Origin: Prosapia bicincta | Taxonomy: Eukaryota > Arthropoda > Insecta > Hemiptera > Cercopidae | NCBI GenBank assembly: GCA_036971475.1 | Contig: JBAIZL010000060.1 | Coordinates: 332,501 to 396,500 of the forward strand | Length of the DNA stretch: 64,000 nucleotides | Direction: 5' to 3' | Shown: one piece after another, positions 36,371-47,894 of the stretch | Position numbering within the stretch: the first letter of the stretch is position 1 | Layout of the letters: each line of letters opens with the position of its first letter | Position numbers and translations under genes: made by a program | Notes under the pieces: model-generated | Told to the model about the DNA's origin: nothing | The model's input: the letters and a program-made list of their open reading frames with translations, nothing else | Database searches by the model: none

Positions 36371-36944
36371 ATTTCTGGCGTGGAGGTACTCCTTGCTTTA
36401 ATATCGGATGCTCGGTGAATGTAGATAACCGCCTGTCTCAACATGCTTCTTGTACACGTTGTCCCCTTTATCTTAAACAGGGAATATATTTACTTCTTAG
36501 CCTACTTGCTCAAAGCCAAAATCATTAACAGCATTTTACTACTGTCGTTCCTAGTGTTTACTATTAGCAAAAAACTACCTACAGACTACCATAAATTTAG
36601 TATTAGGAGAAACTGAAAGATTTAAAGATTTATGTTTATTGTCCATAATTTATTTTTTAACAAATAAAGGTTGGTGGACAATTCAATTATACAGAATAAG
36701 AATGATGACATACATTTATTTATTTTCCAGGTTTGCGTGAGATAGAGTTGAATGGTGGTTTTGCAGCTAATAAACGCAAAAAATAAGACATTTAATTATT
36801 GTAATATTAAAATAATTACGAAGTAATATTTATTTAAGTAAACATATTTACCTTAAAATAGTAACGTTGTCTTTTAACAAGCTCTAAATAGCCCCCGAAT
36901 CTTTTTTTACATGTGCGCAGTAACAAAAGGTTGTATTGATCTTC
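36371..36944. other. AT-rich sequence, nothing recognised
   Basis: No feature noticed apart from a short run near 36890 (ctaaatagccc) reminiscent of the start of family D. Confidence 0.5.
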
Positions 36945-37215
36945 AAAAACATGTGAAAATATTTAATCATGTTACAAATTTCCGAGGCCTACAATTTTTT
37001 GTTTACCGTTTATTATTTATTGTGCCTAAAGCAGTCCGAGTACAGTCGTTTTGCCCACAGCCATCCAGTTTAGAGTTGCCACAACAATCCTGTGGACAGT
37101 GATATTACCTAGGCAGTTGACATTGTTGTGGGAATTTGCCTTTTACATATCTCAAATGAAATGGATCGGTTGTTGAATAACCAATTCATGTGATACATTT
37201 CTCGAATAAAGGCAA
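36945..37215 (+). repeat. Dispersed repeat family B, copy 3
   Basis: Closest relative of 7079-7340: gtgaaaatatttaat, ttaca, tattatttat, cctaaagca, acagccatcc, caacaatcctgtggac, gatattacct and a later gaatttgcc/caatttacg block. Diverged, no indel-free frame. Confidence 0.8.
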
Positions 37216-39413
37216 TTGTTTAATAAAAAAAAATCTTATTGTTTATATTATGCATTTGAATTTTAGTAAAATATGTACTTGTATACCATTTTGGTTCGTG
37301 TATAAAATCATCATCTGAAAAAAACATAAAATATTGTATCAGTAGCTATTAAATAAGCGTACAAATTAGGGAAAACACGTAGGCCAATAAGGATCACTGG
37401 TGTCAGGTGTGCTAATTCATAAAGAGAATTTGCATCATCCATTTTGATGATAATGAGTTCATGGTGTAAATTGATTACACTAATGCATAGTTTCTTTACA
37501 AAATATATTTATAAATTATAGAATGGTGAATTATCAGAATAGAGAATTACAGAATACGAATAGTTCAGAAAGATTAGCAGTTTAATTTGAGATTTTAACA
37601 ACAATTTAAAAAATAATGTTGAGGATGAAAATGTATGAACTAACTTGATATATATCAAAATAGCGAGGAAAACCAAAAATAGTAGAGAGAATGACACCTA
37701 GTCTCAAAGGTAGTTTAACATTGATGGAAATTAATTAAAAGGGTTTGCAAGAGGACGAAGACAAATGCGTGTCAAATTTAGTTGTCACTGGCTGATGCTG
37801 CAAAGAACAAACTCAACAGAACAATACCATGCTGTATTTAGGGACGCTAAGTGAGCTGTAAATCGTCCGTAATGTTTTTAAAGATAGCCATGGCAATATT
37901 TAAGAGGTTAGAACCTGTCCAAAAAAAACCTAAGTACCTAGAGATTAGTTCTACTTCATGACAATGGTAAATAGTCGGTGATTGAGTTTCTAAACCTTGT
38001 TTTTTTTTAAAATAGTTTTGAATAAAATTTCCCTAACCATTATATACACAATATATAAATAAATTTTGAAATTACCAAAAGTAGGGATACATTTTGTTTT
38101 ATTAAAAAGAAAGTAAACCTCCTAGCCACAAACACTATTTATAAATTAATATTACCGTTTCGAATATGAAGCAATTATTTTCAAAATCAATTATTACAAG
38201 AATAAGTACTATACATTCCCTCTAATTCTTCATAATATTTCTATTGGTATTGCAAAAAGAATATTACAGTCATTTACTTTATTTGTTCATTTCTAAATAA
38301 ATTTCAAGTTGGTATAATTTTTCACCAAAACTGGTTTCTTAGGTTGTTCACTCAAATCCGTTTTTCATGACCCCTCTTAATCTTCTTTCTTATTTTTTAT
38401 TTTAATTCATATATTTATGTTCATTAACTGTTTTAAGTTTATTAAAACAAGATTTATTTTAGTAGTAACTATCGTAATTATTTCTCTGAAGGTGATTCCT
38501 TTGCAATCAAAATGTGCATAGGGATATAAATAAACGTTTTCTGAAGTTTCTTCCCTAGGAGGAGAAATATTATAAAATCATTTCCCTTGCAAATTCAGAC
38601 AAATTATTTAAAATTTTCTACATAATAACTTTTAATTTTATACATATGGTAGGTTTGACTACAAAAATAGACAAACAATAAGTGTCCCCAACAATTTGTA
38701 TAACTCTTGTATAAGCTTTCAACAACTACCATTTCAAAGACTAAGGAAATTGTCTTTATAGTTTTACTACAGTGAAAGTGTGGCAGTATTTGTAGAGTTT
38801 ACGTCCAAGTCCTGTTCATGCATTTGTATGTTTAGACCGTGTCCATAGCGACAGACAATACAATAGATTGAGAACACGAAGTGTCTAATAAATCTCATAT
38901 TACGCGATGTGAACAGCTGTTATTGCCAACTATACAATAAAGTAGATTTACTGGTCGATTTACAACACATTCAAATTTAATGCAGTTTGTTGGTACAATT
39001 GGGAGTCGAACTGTTTAGGTATATAAACAAGTTTAAATAAAAACCATTTCTCAATAAAATCAATACAACCCCTTTAAATGGGTTTGATTAATAAAGCTAG
39101 TTATATGTTGAAGTTTTCATATATATTTAGCTAAAAGCCTTTAGAACAGAATTTTCGGTAAATATTTCATGGTACTAATACAGTTGTCTTTTTTACTATA
39201 CATACTTCTATTTGTATGTGTAGAGCACGAATATCACCTTTATTTGTCCGCGGAAAACCGCGGAGGATTGAGTTTTTATCAGATTTTCATTGGTACTATT
39301 TTTTAGCGCGCATTAATAACGACCGGAAGTTTTTAAAATATACCTATAAAGAAGTCAGTTGTAGCATAACCTAGCAAAAGGAATTACTCGGTGCAAGCAG
39401 AGTCTATTTAGTT
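37216..39413. other. AT-rich sequence with one short GC-rich hairpin
   Basis: The only structure noticed is a perfect 7-bp stem with a 4-base loop at 39247-39264 (tccgcgg-aaaa-ccgcgga) in a small GC-richer patch. Nothing else recognised. Confidence 0.5.
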
Positions 39414-39638
39414 CCCAAATGTAAATATTTATCTTTTCATTAAGTATTAAAATAACTAAATCTAACGTAACTTTAGCGTGTTTTACGTGAAAATACAACA
39501 TTATTTTCCGAGGAAACACGCTAAAGTTAGGTAATGTTAGGTTATCAACTTTATTTTGCGCGTAAAATACGCTACGTTTGGTTAGGTTAGTTTTAGTTAT
39601 GTTTTTACCTAATGAAAAGTTAAATATTTACATTTGGG
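39414..39638. mobile_element. 225-bp foldback/MITE-like element
   Basis: The termini are inverted repeats: cccaaatgtaaatattta at the left and its exact complement taaatatttacatttggg at the right. The arms extend inward for about 70-80 bases (cttttcatta, ataactaaa-ctaac, tagcgt-ttttac). The left arm also contains an internal hairpin, taactttagcgtgttt against aacacgctaaagtta. There is no coding capacity. I could not identify a clear target-site duplication, so the superfamily is open. It contains a few ttaggt motifs typical of arthropod MITEs, but not a telomeric array. Confidence 0.85.
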
Positions 39639-39731
39639 TAATAATTATACGCCTGTTTCGACGAAATAATCACTTTTGTCAGGCTAATCACGTGATCTCA
39701 TTTCTTAGCTTAAATGTGTAGGTTTGTTTGA

Positions 39732-39890
39732 TAGTAATGTTGTATAAAATTGCAACCAAATCTATCCTAACTAAATACTTCATAGATATATAATATTAGA
39801 GGAATTTAGTAATGTTGTATAAAACTACAACCAAAAGTATCCTAACTGAATACCTTATAGGTATATTATAAAATGGGTATAGTAATATTG
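39732..39890. repeat. About 75-bp tandem duplication, diverged
   Basis: tagtaatgttgtataaaa at 39732 and 39807, followed in both by caacc and tatcctaact-aata; a third partial start (tagtaat) is at 39880. Confidence 0.8.
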
Positions 39891-41814
39891 AGCGATGATA
39901 CTCCACGCCCCAAAAAAGTAGTACCAACTAAAATGTGATCGAAAATTACTTCTTCGACGCGTTTTGCGAAGCATAAATTTTATATCCATGCTCTACACAC
40001 AAAAATTAGCGTTGACAATGAAAAACCATCCAAAAACTCCAGTTAACAGCACACAATATTCACCATATTTTCAAACTCATGTTCTCTAATAGATGGAAGC
40101 TTATTTACGTTTTTTAGATAAGTAATGTCGGTTACAAAGGAGTGTGAATTATAGAGAAGAACAATAAACCACTTGTTCACGATATATGGGATATACTATA
40201 CATCTCGTCTGAAAGCTCCCGCGTGTGATATAAGGCTACTCTCTATTGGGGTCAGGAAAGCAGTGTCACTTGTTACAAAACCCTTGTAATAAAGCAAACG
40301 AGGGTGAAAAGTTAAATAGATTTTTCTATGAATGAACATGATTCCTGTTGTTATGAAGAAGGGAAAATTATGGTACTTCAAAGACGGGTTGGCCTACTTG
40401 AAGTAGATCGATTCACAGCCTGAATGGAACGAGGAGTCTAATCATGGCAGATAACGTGAACGCATAGATCGTAGCCACAACAAATATACTAGTTTATTTA
40501 TATTTACCTTACCTTGTGCATTACCAAACTTACCTTAGGGGTAGTATGACTTGTATTCTATGCTCTTGTGTCGATATTTTTAAGTTTCCCGGAAATTATG
40601 AAGCTTGTAAACAATATTGTCGTATTCCGAGATGCATTGGATGTTTCTATTGCTCCTGTTATTTGTTCACATTATCAATCTTTATAAGATATTCTAATTA
40701 TCAGACGGTAGTACTTTAGAAATATTACTTTGAGTGAATTTAATAGCTCTCTCTAACAAACGATCAATATTAAAGTGTTACGGTTTAGTATAACTAAAAT
40801 ATTGCCGCTTGTTATAGTTGTCTATGGTGAGATGGTAACCAGGTCTATCATTTTATTTATTTTACTTTTGTTGCCTATTTGTCATTGATTTTACACGACT
40901 TTGGGGACGAAAAAACTGTTTAAACATTAATTCTCTTTCAAAGGATGAATTTTACTTCATTATAAAAACAGATTTATTTAAAAGAAACAATACTTAATTT
41001 CACATATTCCCAGAATATTATCCAATAAATAAAGTGGACTTAGGTGTACAATTTATTTATTTCGACTCGATTTAGCATAGTGTAAACCTCATTTTAACCA
41101 TTTATAAAGGTTATAAACTTCTAACAAAGGTGTCGCAACCCTTTTTATAGCTTTAGGGCGATAAGCCAGTAATAATATCGCTCAAGAAGGGTTGGGAAAG
41201 ATTTTTATGTTAGGTAGCATTAGGTTGGGACAATGAAGGAGATATTGTGGCGTCAAATGCGCAGGGTCGAGTGCCCAAAGTAAACCTACTCTTGAAGGGC
41301 AAATACAGAGGTTCTATATTGTTACATTTTGTAGAGTAAAAAACATACAAATAATTTATCGTTAAACTGATTATCAAAATGGTATTGTACACAATATATT
41401 TATCTGGAGTTATTAATTTATAAATAACTATTTCCTAAAGATAGACACATTTTCTATTAAATTTTACCTTTCGTAAAAGTAGTAGGTACAATAAATTAAG
41501 GGCAAATATTTGTTGAGAAACGCTACGAACTTAATAAAATACCTCAAAATAAAACAATAAATTTATTATTTCGTGTAAAATTTTATATTATATATATGAC
41601 TTTATCCTTAGGTTTCTAAGGGCAGACGCTGGCTAATTCTATTACATTAAGCTTTAATAGTACTTGCTTGTATTATTTCTATAACTCTGCTTCTATTTAT
41701 AGGCCTATAATAATGGCTTATTGTAAGTATTTAATTTTAAATTATTTGTCAGATTTATCAGGTTAAACGTCCAATTCTATTCAAAATTATTTCAATTATG
41801 CATCCATATTTTAT
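39891..41814. other. AT-rich sequence, nothing recognised
   Basis: A cysteine-containing 67-codon open frame at 40516-40719 and others of 60-61 codons show no recognisable domain. No repeat match with confidence. Confidence 0.5.
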
Positions 41815-41935
41815 TACGGTGCCAACACTTCGACCAATAAACGGTGGCGTTTGGCCTAAATATATATAAATGGAAGAATTTAGACGCATTGTATATTGTA
41901 GGCGGTGCACTTGGTCACAAGTAATTTTAATAATT
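41815..41935 (+). repeat. Dispersed repeat family F, copy 2
   Basis: Partner of 34135-34260; ends just before a (TA)n tract. Confidence 0.65.
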
Positions 41936-41963
41936 ATATATAAAATAACGTAATATATAATGA

Positions 41964-41967
<4 letters not shown>

Positions 41968-42016
<49 letters not shown>
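41968..42016. repeat. (AT)n microsatellite
   Basis: About 49 bases of alternating AT. Confidence 0.97.
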
Positions 42017-42017
<1 letters not shown>

Positions 42018-42056
42018 CGTAAAAGTTAAACTACACGTTTAAATATACACAGCGTT

Positions 42057-42084
42057 ACACACAGACACACACATTCACATACAC

Positions 42085-42154
<70 letters not shown>

Positions 42155-42235
42155 ACACATACACACACACACAGACCCACACGCACACACACACACTCAC
42201 ACACACACACACACTCACGCATGCAAACACACACA

Positions 42236-42294
<59 letters not shown>

Positions 42295-42355
42295 TCACAC
42301 ACATACACATACACACACACTCACACACACACACACACACACGCACGCACGCACG
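42057..42355. repeat. Long (CA)n microsatellite
   Basis: About 300 bases of AC repeat with scattered ag, at, ct and cg interruptions; the right end becomes (CG CA)n. Cysteine-valine open frames on the minus strand are artefacts. Confidence 0.97.
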
Positions 42356-42356
42356 T

Positions 42357-43224
42357 ATAACGTTCTACAATGCCGACCAAGAGTAAGCTACTTTAAGCAG
42401 CCATTCTAGTCTCTACCTTTCTTCAAGCACCCATCTAAATCAGTATCTCTATAAATTAAAGATTCCTGCCCTTCACTTTCAACTGAATTTGAATAAATGC
42501 CATACAAGTAGAAATTCCATATCTCTATATTATAGGATAATAAAATAAGATGTATATTTATCCTCAGAGAAAGGCTAAGATGTATATCTATATCATATTA
42601 GCAATACAAATTTGTCTGTTTAATGTGGGCATACTGTTTATTGGTGTTCCATTCACATCTTATTTAAAATCCACGGATTTATTCACAGAATAATTTAAAA
42701 ATTCTACTTTATCATGGACAACGTTTCAGGAAAGGTTTTATGTATTAATTTATAATTATTAACTTTCAATAAAGGCAAGTGATTTAGCAAGTAAACTCAC
42801 AAGAAACTTACTGTATTTTATAATTGTTATTTTACAATATTTCGATACCGTTTTCTCGGAGTAAACAAAAATCTAGCTTCACATATGTCTACATTAATTA
42901 TACCTAAGCTCAACGGAATAAATTCAAAGATTACATTTGACCTATTCGTCAGTAATCAGAACAATCAATAGCCATTCTAATTATTTTAAATGTGTATAAC
43001 TATAGATTTAAACTGCGGGTAGGATAGTTACTGGAAAGATTAATTAAAATTACAATCGTGAATTCATCATTGCATGTAAAATAATGTAACTATACGAGTA
43101 AACTATTTGACCGAGTAAAATAATTATTGAAAGTAATCACAGAATCGCAATGATCTAAAAACAATCTACCTAATTAAAAAGGGCTTACTGTAACACAATT
43201 AAACAAAAACACAAACCCCAGGTG
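42357..43224. other. AT-rich sequence, nothing recognised
   Basis: Contains a small duplicated motif, agatgtatat-tat, near 42550 and 42578. Nothing else noticed. Confidence 0.5.
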
Positions 43225-43405
43225 CAAAGAGTGGATTTTTTATAAATGTGCTTTTTATAGTACATAGTTATTTTCTGCCCTAGTCTGTTTTTATCCGATT
43301 GTTTACGCCGTCATGTATTTTGTGACTGTAGACTGTAAAACAAAACGTTTATGTGAGCGCATTTATTAGAATGCAGTAAACACAACCATAAACTATTTAC
43401 TTCAG
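43225..43405 (+). repeat. Dispersed repeat family E, copy 2
   Basis: Partner of 11985-12160; see that entry. Confidence 0.75.
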
Positions 43406-44333
43406 CTTCAATGTTCCTACCTTGTGCTAAAATAAACTCTGAACTTTGGTTTATAGATACGTTATTGGTGAAAGTATTAGAAGTAAAGAAGTATGAGACA
43501 TCGAATATAACACTTTCAGCCTGATTTCAAAAAGGTTTTCAACAGGCTACTAAAACCGAGCGGAAAGAAATAGTAAAACCTAGCAGATAAATTGGAACAC
43601 TAAATAATGAATTCAATATAAATAAATGTGCAAAATTCAAGAAATAATAATGTGAAAATAGAGAACATTTGACTCTAAACATATGACTATATGTAAAATA
43701 TTTCTAATGATAAACTTAGACATAAGTCTCCCCTTCGTAGTTATTGCCTTATATTCTCTTAGAAAATCCTAGAAATTTCATCGTGTAGAGAAGTAACTCT
43801 CAAATTCGGAACCCGTAATAGAACTGGTGTTAAAATTTCATAAAGAAATAATATATAACACAAGGAATATATGAGGTCATATAGTTATGACACCTATGTT
43901 GTGGCACCTAGATTTATGTGAACCAGATTTTGGATTTAGTGCAGTAGTGCTTCGCTGTATTTTGTTACCATGAAATATGTGACAGTCATATAGTTGTTGG
44001 AGAAATGGTGTTATTGTTTAGTGATTTTTTGTTAAATTGTCCGTGGGCCCACACCTCTGTCTCTTCAAATATAAAAACTACTTTAATGAAATTATTTTTT
44101 CTTGTTAAAAATAAATATTGAATTATTGTGTTTTACTTTACTTTTATATTAAAGATTTACACTGATACACATTATCAACATTTTTAAGACTACCTTCTTA
44201 GTACTTTATCCTAATGTAGTAGTAGAGCAACAAAGACGTATGTAATGTTTTGAAATTGCTTATACTAGCGAGAGGTAAAAACAAATTAGTAAATCAAAAT
44301 GCAGTCTAACTTTTTTTTAAATGTGTTTCAATA
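43406..44333. other. AT-rich sequence, nothing recognised
   Basis: No coding or repeat signal noticed. Confidence 0.5.
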
Positions 44334-44363
44334 ACATATACATACACACACATATATACATAC

Positions 44364-44433
<70 letters not shown>
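44334..44433. repeat. (TA)n/(CA)n microsatellite
   Basis: About 100 bases, a mixed CA/TA start followed by about 50 bases of pure TA. Lies 30 bases left of family C copy 3. Confidence 0.96.
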
Positions 44434-44437
<4 letters not shown>

Positions 44438-44463
44438 TTATATTGTATAAGCACTATACAAAT

Positions 44464-44660
44464 AGGGCTAGAGTTGAACGCGACCGAGCGTGAAGGAATG
44501 GAAACAGTTTGTCATTGCGCTTCAGTACTGTCATACTGTTTATCTGTGCCTAAGCTTTTTACTCGCGAGTTGTTTAAGTTCATTTATTTCAAAAATTGTC
44601 AGGCAACTTGCTTTCTAAGCGTACTGAGAAAATTTCCTAGAGAAGAAAAGCAATATAATA
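44464..44660 (+). repeat. Dispersed repeat family C, copy 3
   Basis: Best match to 18368-18550. Its agg-aacttgctttctaagcg block is closer to copy 1 than to copy 2. An open frame across the TA tract and this copy (44321-44722) is incidental. Confidence 0.88.
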
Positions 44661-46380
44661 AGTGGTTCCTCTCATCCCGTAGGTTTCTCTCGTCAGTGAC
44701 CTGTCAAGTCGAACCACTTTAAATCAAATGCTTTCTTTCCTATCTTAAAATTTTTACGATTATGTTAACAGTTTTTTTTCAAATTTATATAACATAAACC
44801 TGTTTTACTTTATTTACTTTGTCGTTAATTATGCGTACAGCTAACAATATTTACAATTGTTATATAAATTTTATAATTCTGATTTTATACATTTACACAT
44901 TTGAGAGGCCTTATAACTATATCATGTGCCTAATATTATGCCAATAGAATCACAAAAGCAATTGGCAATTAGCCATCACAAATGTGTTTGTTTTGAAATA
45001 AAGGTTTCATCTTAAATATAAAATGAAATGGATCCCTAACTTTGATTAGCACAATTAATCCCAAAAATTTAAATTCCTTCAAAGAAAGAATACTATTAAG
45101 AATTACATTCGTTAATTGAACTAAGCAGAGAAGTAGATATAAAGCGGTAAAAACTCTGTTTTTGAGCGTGGATGTGAAATTGTGGACAATTAAAGAGAGC
45201 ATTACGATAATTATTTACGATATGCTGAGAATAGTGTCATATCAATATGTTTTAATCAGATGTGCTATGGTTCATATGGTATTATTCAGCTGTTTTCAGT
45301 TAATTAGTATTAGAGGTTTACTTTTCAAAACTTTAGACCTGAGTTTAGTACTTGTATGTATTCCTACTTAATAAACAAATTTTAATTTCTAATGTGCATG
45401 CTAATTATAATAGTAAGGCCAATACAAGAAATTCCAGTCTTCTGTATCTCATTTCCCTTTACTCCTGATGCCATATAAGGCAATTGTAGAGAAATTCGTT
45501 CACCTTATCTAAATACTTATTCACTTAATTTATACGCTTTTATAAATAATAATATATCTTAATTTTATATATTTCTTACTTTTGGCTCATTTTCCAAGTG
45601 GTTTTTTGATACTGGACCAACATAACACAATATATTTTTCTTTAGACGCCGATTTCCAACGATGATAACTACTCTGGAAAGTTCCTTTCTATTTTCTTTT
45701 TCATGTTATGTATAGTGAGCTATGACCAATTTTTTATATACATTCTGTTCCTTCTTAAATGCTATCCTGAGGAACGTTCAATTGACCCTCTAATCAAGTT
45801 ATTAGTTTGTTTATCCAAATCTGATGGATATCCTAAACAGTTAATTTATGTGTATTTTAATACAGCTATATAATAATATAGGAGATAAATAAATATTTTA
45901 AGAGTAGTTTTTAGTATGGATCTTTTACACTATACAGATCTGTGTATATTTTTAAGGTTATTTTTTAAATTCTCAACGACTAGTGAGACACATATGTTCT
46001 GACACATACACAAATTTAGATCTTGTTTAAAATGTATTTTATTAGTAATTAAAAAAAAACTATAGTCGACCTGTATCCCGTCAAGTATTACCTTGATATT
46101 CTTATATTGAGTTTCGTATGTTATATAATCGACAAATATTCTTATACGATCTTACACAATACGTATGCAAATCTGTGGACAAGTTTTAATGTACCCTCTA
46201 CATAAATATATTCGCCAAATAATTTAAATTAATAGTCAGTTTTTCTTAAGCCTCTTCGTTGATTTTGACGCTCTGTCCTCTAGCAACATCTTCACTTTAG
46301 AGAAAATATTATAGTAACTTGATACTAGGTTGAGAGTGTGTAGCCGGTGATCGCAAACTCACCATTAAAATTTCAGAAGG
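44661..46380. other. AT-rich sequence, nothing recognised
   Basis: Open frames of 77 and 69 codons at 44969-45371 are unlike known families. The right end may include unrecognisable 5' parts of the Jockey remnant. Confidence 0.5.
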
Positions 46381-47265
46381 TTTTGTGATATTGTCAGGAT
46401 AAAAGTTGTTATAGATCGTCAATGTGTCTGACATATTGAACTTCGCAATGACAGAGGAAGTGTAATGAAAAACATAGGACTCTCACCCACTACGTCCCTA
46501 ATTTTAACTCATTCGCTGCAGCATTTTACCCTTTGGTCGTCACTCAGCTTGGCTACATTCGCAGATGACTCCGCGTTATCCGCTCAGTCCTGGAAACCAA
46601 TTTTGATACATTATAGACTTCAGGAATACCTAACAACACTCGAATCCTGGCTGAGACACTGGAGGGTGAAAGTGAATGTGGCAAAGTTCCAGGAGCACTT
46701 GCTCCTCAAATGGACTAAACACAAACTGGAAACACCACTTACACTCCTAGGTTAAAACATTTACTGGGGGAACCAGGCTAAGTATATCGGTGTCGTTCTA
46801 GACCAAGCCCTGACCTGGAGACCTCACATAGGTCACACATTAAAAAAAGCAACAATCAGACTGAAACAACTGTACCCTAAGCTAAACCGAAAAAGCCCTC
46901 TTTCACTACGGGTGGTCACCACAATTTACGTGACCATGTTGCGCAGCATTATTACTTGCGCCTCACCCGTTTGGGGCAAAGCAGGTAACACACGTACACG
47001 CAGACTCCAGACATTCCAGAACAAAGTTCTGCGAATAATCACAAAGGCACCTAGATGCACAAGGCTATCTATTCTACACCCAGACTTGTAAGTGCTTTTC
47101 ATGAAACAACACCTCTGACATTTAGCACTTAGGATCTACAAACAGGCCGACGCACACACCACATCAACACTAATATCTTCACTGGGTAGATACGACCACA
47201 CACACGACAAGCACAGGCGGACGCTGTACATTCTGTGCGATCTGGCCACCACACAAACACAATAA
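46381..47265 (+). pseudogene. Jockey-type LINE reverse transcriptase, 3' part
   Basis: A single plus-strand frame carries the later RT motifs. In order they are RGSV, a 5-codon insertion, LSPT (the Q-G-S-x-L-S-P region, 46450-46490), LATFADDSAL with the catalytic A-D-D at about 46560, QSWKP, WLRHWRVKVNVAK, KYIGVVLD, LTWRPHI, RSIITCASPVWG and FQNKVLRIITKAPR. The tail, with LHPDL and LALRIYKQAD, is typical of the C-terminus of Jockey-clade ORF2. Internal stops are TAA 46753-46755, TAA 47089-47091 and TGA 47116-47118; the frame ends at TAA 47263-47265. No frameshift is visible over about 270 codons, so this is among the younger coding remnants here. The endonuclease, the N-terminal RT and ORF1 are missing, as in a 5'-truncated LINE insertion. 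It would have made the reverse transcriptase for target-primed integration. Confidence 0.93.
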
Positions 47266-47894
47266 CAGTGCATGAACTAAACACCTGCTTTGTTTCAGAT
47301 GAAGCGGGGAACACCCAAAGGGATGCATTTAGCCCCAACAGACGCAAGAATTTGACTTGCATGCACATTTCAGCTTCGGGTAGGTACCAGAAGAAGAAGT
47401 GCATGCTAACTTCCCACAGCATAGCCTCACTAAAAAAGTATATGCAACGTATTACCTATCCCTAATCTATAGAATAATGAAACCTAATCACCAGGGTTCC
47501 TACATAATCTTCGCGGGATTTTTCCTGCCAGGGTATCTTTCATGGCAGGTTTTTTCATCCCACCCCTTCGCGACGCTTAACGTTCTGTTTCATTTCACTA
47601 TCTTCTGATTTTCCATGGAAAGAACTTATCAGCTTGGCACATGGTTAATCTTCCTGACTCCTTCACGCACGTTAGGGTTACTAACAGCTTGCGCATGTGA
47701 GACGGAGGCAGCTCACGAGAGGCTGGCTGCCCGAGGGTTGAGTGGGCTTTGGGGGCTCAGGCCCAGGGGGGGGGGGAGATTGGTAACTCACTATAGTTTG
47801 TAACTCCTTGTTTGGTAGATTGTATATTTTAAATAAGACATGATGATGATAAAAGGGTCTAATTTTAAGTCTAATTTTAAACCCGTAAGGGTTT
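47266..47894 (+). other. Probable 3' untranslated region of the Jockey remnant
   Basis: This is less AT-rich than the surroundings and follows directly on the pol frame. It contains a stem cctgcca/tggcagg at 47524-47549, an 11-G run at 47766-47776 and a small hairpin aaaccc-gtaa-gggttt at 47879-47894. A simple tgatgatgat tract at about 47840 may mark the 3' tail. The exact end is uncertain. Open frames of 62-97 codons here are not genes. Confidence 0.5.

Noticed and set aside
42055..42409. Cysteine-valine and histidine-threonine frames
   Set aside because: Translation of the (CA)n microsatellite on both strands.
44321..44722. 133-codon frame
   Set aside because: Runs through a (TA)n tract and into dispersed family C copy 3; the same repeat elsewhere is not open in this frame.
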